A stretch of 64,000 nt of DNA from Mangrovibacter plantisponsor. Lineage in GTDB: Bacteria; Pseudomonadota; Gammaproteobacteria; Enterobacterales; Enterobacteriaceae. The notes beneath the pieces were generated by a model. The model was not told the DNA's origin. It ran no database searches and saw only the letters and a list, made by a program, of their open reading frames with translations. Both the position numbers and the translations under genes were made by a program. Shown here one piece after another: positions 63,470-64,000 of this stretch (positions are counted from its first letter, which is position 1; each line of letters begins with the position of its first letter). The stretch is from assembly GCF_003182475.1 (NCBI RefSeq), contig NZ_QGTS01000008.1, forward strand, positions 186,001-250,000. Reading direction: 5' to 3'.

Positions 63470-64000
63470 TGTTGCGTTGCCATCCTGGTGTTAACAGTAA
63501 TTTTCGATTTTCCTTTCAGTGCATCTCAGTGCATCAGTACGCCCGGCGTTCCACACGCCAGCCAGGAAAATATAATTATGTAAAAGCTAATAAATACGTA
63601 GCCAACTCAGTTAAAATCTCCCAGAGCCAATTATATTGGTGGTAACTGGCTTACCTGGAAAACCGCCCAATATTTATCATAAACAGGCCACAGCTACCGC
63701 ACAGGCAGGGAAATATCCGGATAACCATACGGGCCAGGTGATTATCCATAATAACCGCTTACCATTTCAAATTAAAAGGCGCACATAAAACCAGCAATAA
63801 AAATAAAATCTCATGCTGCCCGGCGAGAATTCTGAATTAGTATTTTTTGTACCATTGCATATTAAAATCAATAATAATAAAATCCGCACCATATTTTACT
63901 GTGCCCGGGTGGAGGTTTCCCGGCATGGAGGTCAACAGTAATCCGCTTCAACAGCACCGGTTACAAAATGTCCTGCTTATTAAAGATATCATCTACCAGA
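63470..64000. other. Right-end intergenic sequence
   Basis: About 530 bases of AT-rich sequence upstream of the YfaZ-like gene. No gene could be supported; short open frames lack binding sites. It may contain the promoter of the YfaZ-LuxR-ANR run. Confidence 0.5.

Noticed and set aside
52976-64000. Prophage or genomic island with integrase
   Set aside because: The accessory gene content suggested one, but no integrase, transposase, tRNA attachment site or direct repeat ends were seen.

Overview
The window is chromosomal DNA from a motile enterobacterium (Enterobacterales, most likely Enterobacteriaceae). The evidence is gene order and sequence. The fliC / fliDST / fliE / fliFGHIJKLMNOPQR / rcsA / dsrB / yodD / dsrA / yedP / dgcQ / yodC / yedI / yedA / vsr / dcm / yedJ / drpB backbone follows the Escherichia coli order, and most products align closely with the E. 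coli proteins as I remember them. The genus cannot be fixed from the sequence alone. No tRNA, rRNA, CRISPR array, insertion sequence or prophage was recognised.

Layout. (1) 1-6812, minus strand: a flagellin-modification island next to fliC. It encodes two tandem short-chain dehydrogenases, an acyl carrier protein, a PglD/NeuD-type acyltransferase, a VioA/FdtB-type sugar aminotransferase, and a 1147-residue protein that fuses a methyltransferase, TPRs and an O-GlcNAc-transferase-like domain. (2) 6959-10516: fliC, then fliDST, with two near-consensus sigma-28 promoters. (3) 10711-12117: a second putative glycosyltransferase at the position where E. coli has amyA. (4) 12249-24556, all on the minus strand: yedD, a b561-type cytochrome, a long coupled cluster (periplasmic HAD phosphatase, BatD-like, VWA-TPR, VWA, DUF4381, DUF58, MoxR ATPase, anaerobic sulfatase-maturating enzyme, Ser-type sulfatase) and a FadL-family porin. 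This replaces the E. coli yedEFKL region. (5) 24952-36317: the large flagellar basal body/export locus. (6) 36843-47003: the rcsA to dcm region. It includes the DsrA small RNA, a glucosylglycerate-type pair (yedP with a GpgS-like synthase), and vsr/dcm in divergent rather than tandem orientation. (7) 47081-51708: fdoGHI-like formate dehydrogenase in which selenocysteine 196 is replaced by cysteine (TGC), preceded by an exact FNR box. (8) 51940-52948: yedJ and drpB, with an exact CRP palindrome upstream. (9) 53-64 kb: an AT-richer accessory region, mostly of envelope and regulatory genes: an NTF2-like periplasmic protein, a histidine-rich exported protein, a coupled beta-barrel/Omp85/DUF4056 operon, a SYLF lipoprotein, a bactofilin, an EAL protein, an RcnB-like protein, and ANR and LuxR regulators next to a YfaZ-like porin.

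How the parts fit. The flagellar genes encode filament, cap, chaperones, MS/C rings and export gate. The flanking island and the second glycosyltransferase would decorate secreted flagellin (and perhaps the poly-serine tail of FliD) with an N-acylated amino sugar. The sulfatase is activated by its radical-SAM partner on the same strand, and the MoxR-VWA-BatD set probably provides an envelope chaperone or assembly function linked to it. RcsA, DsrA, DgcQ and the EAL protein are the usual switches between motility, capsule and biofilm.

The most notable observations are the methyltransferase-TPR-OGT fusion island, the sulfatase/MoxR operon, the Cys-type Fdo under an apparent class II FNR promoter, the divergent vsr/dcm arrangement, and the exported histidine-repeat protein. 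Homology statements rest on recalled family features, because no database search was possible.
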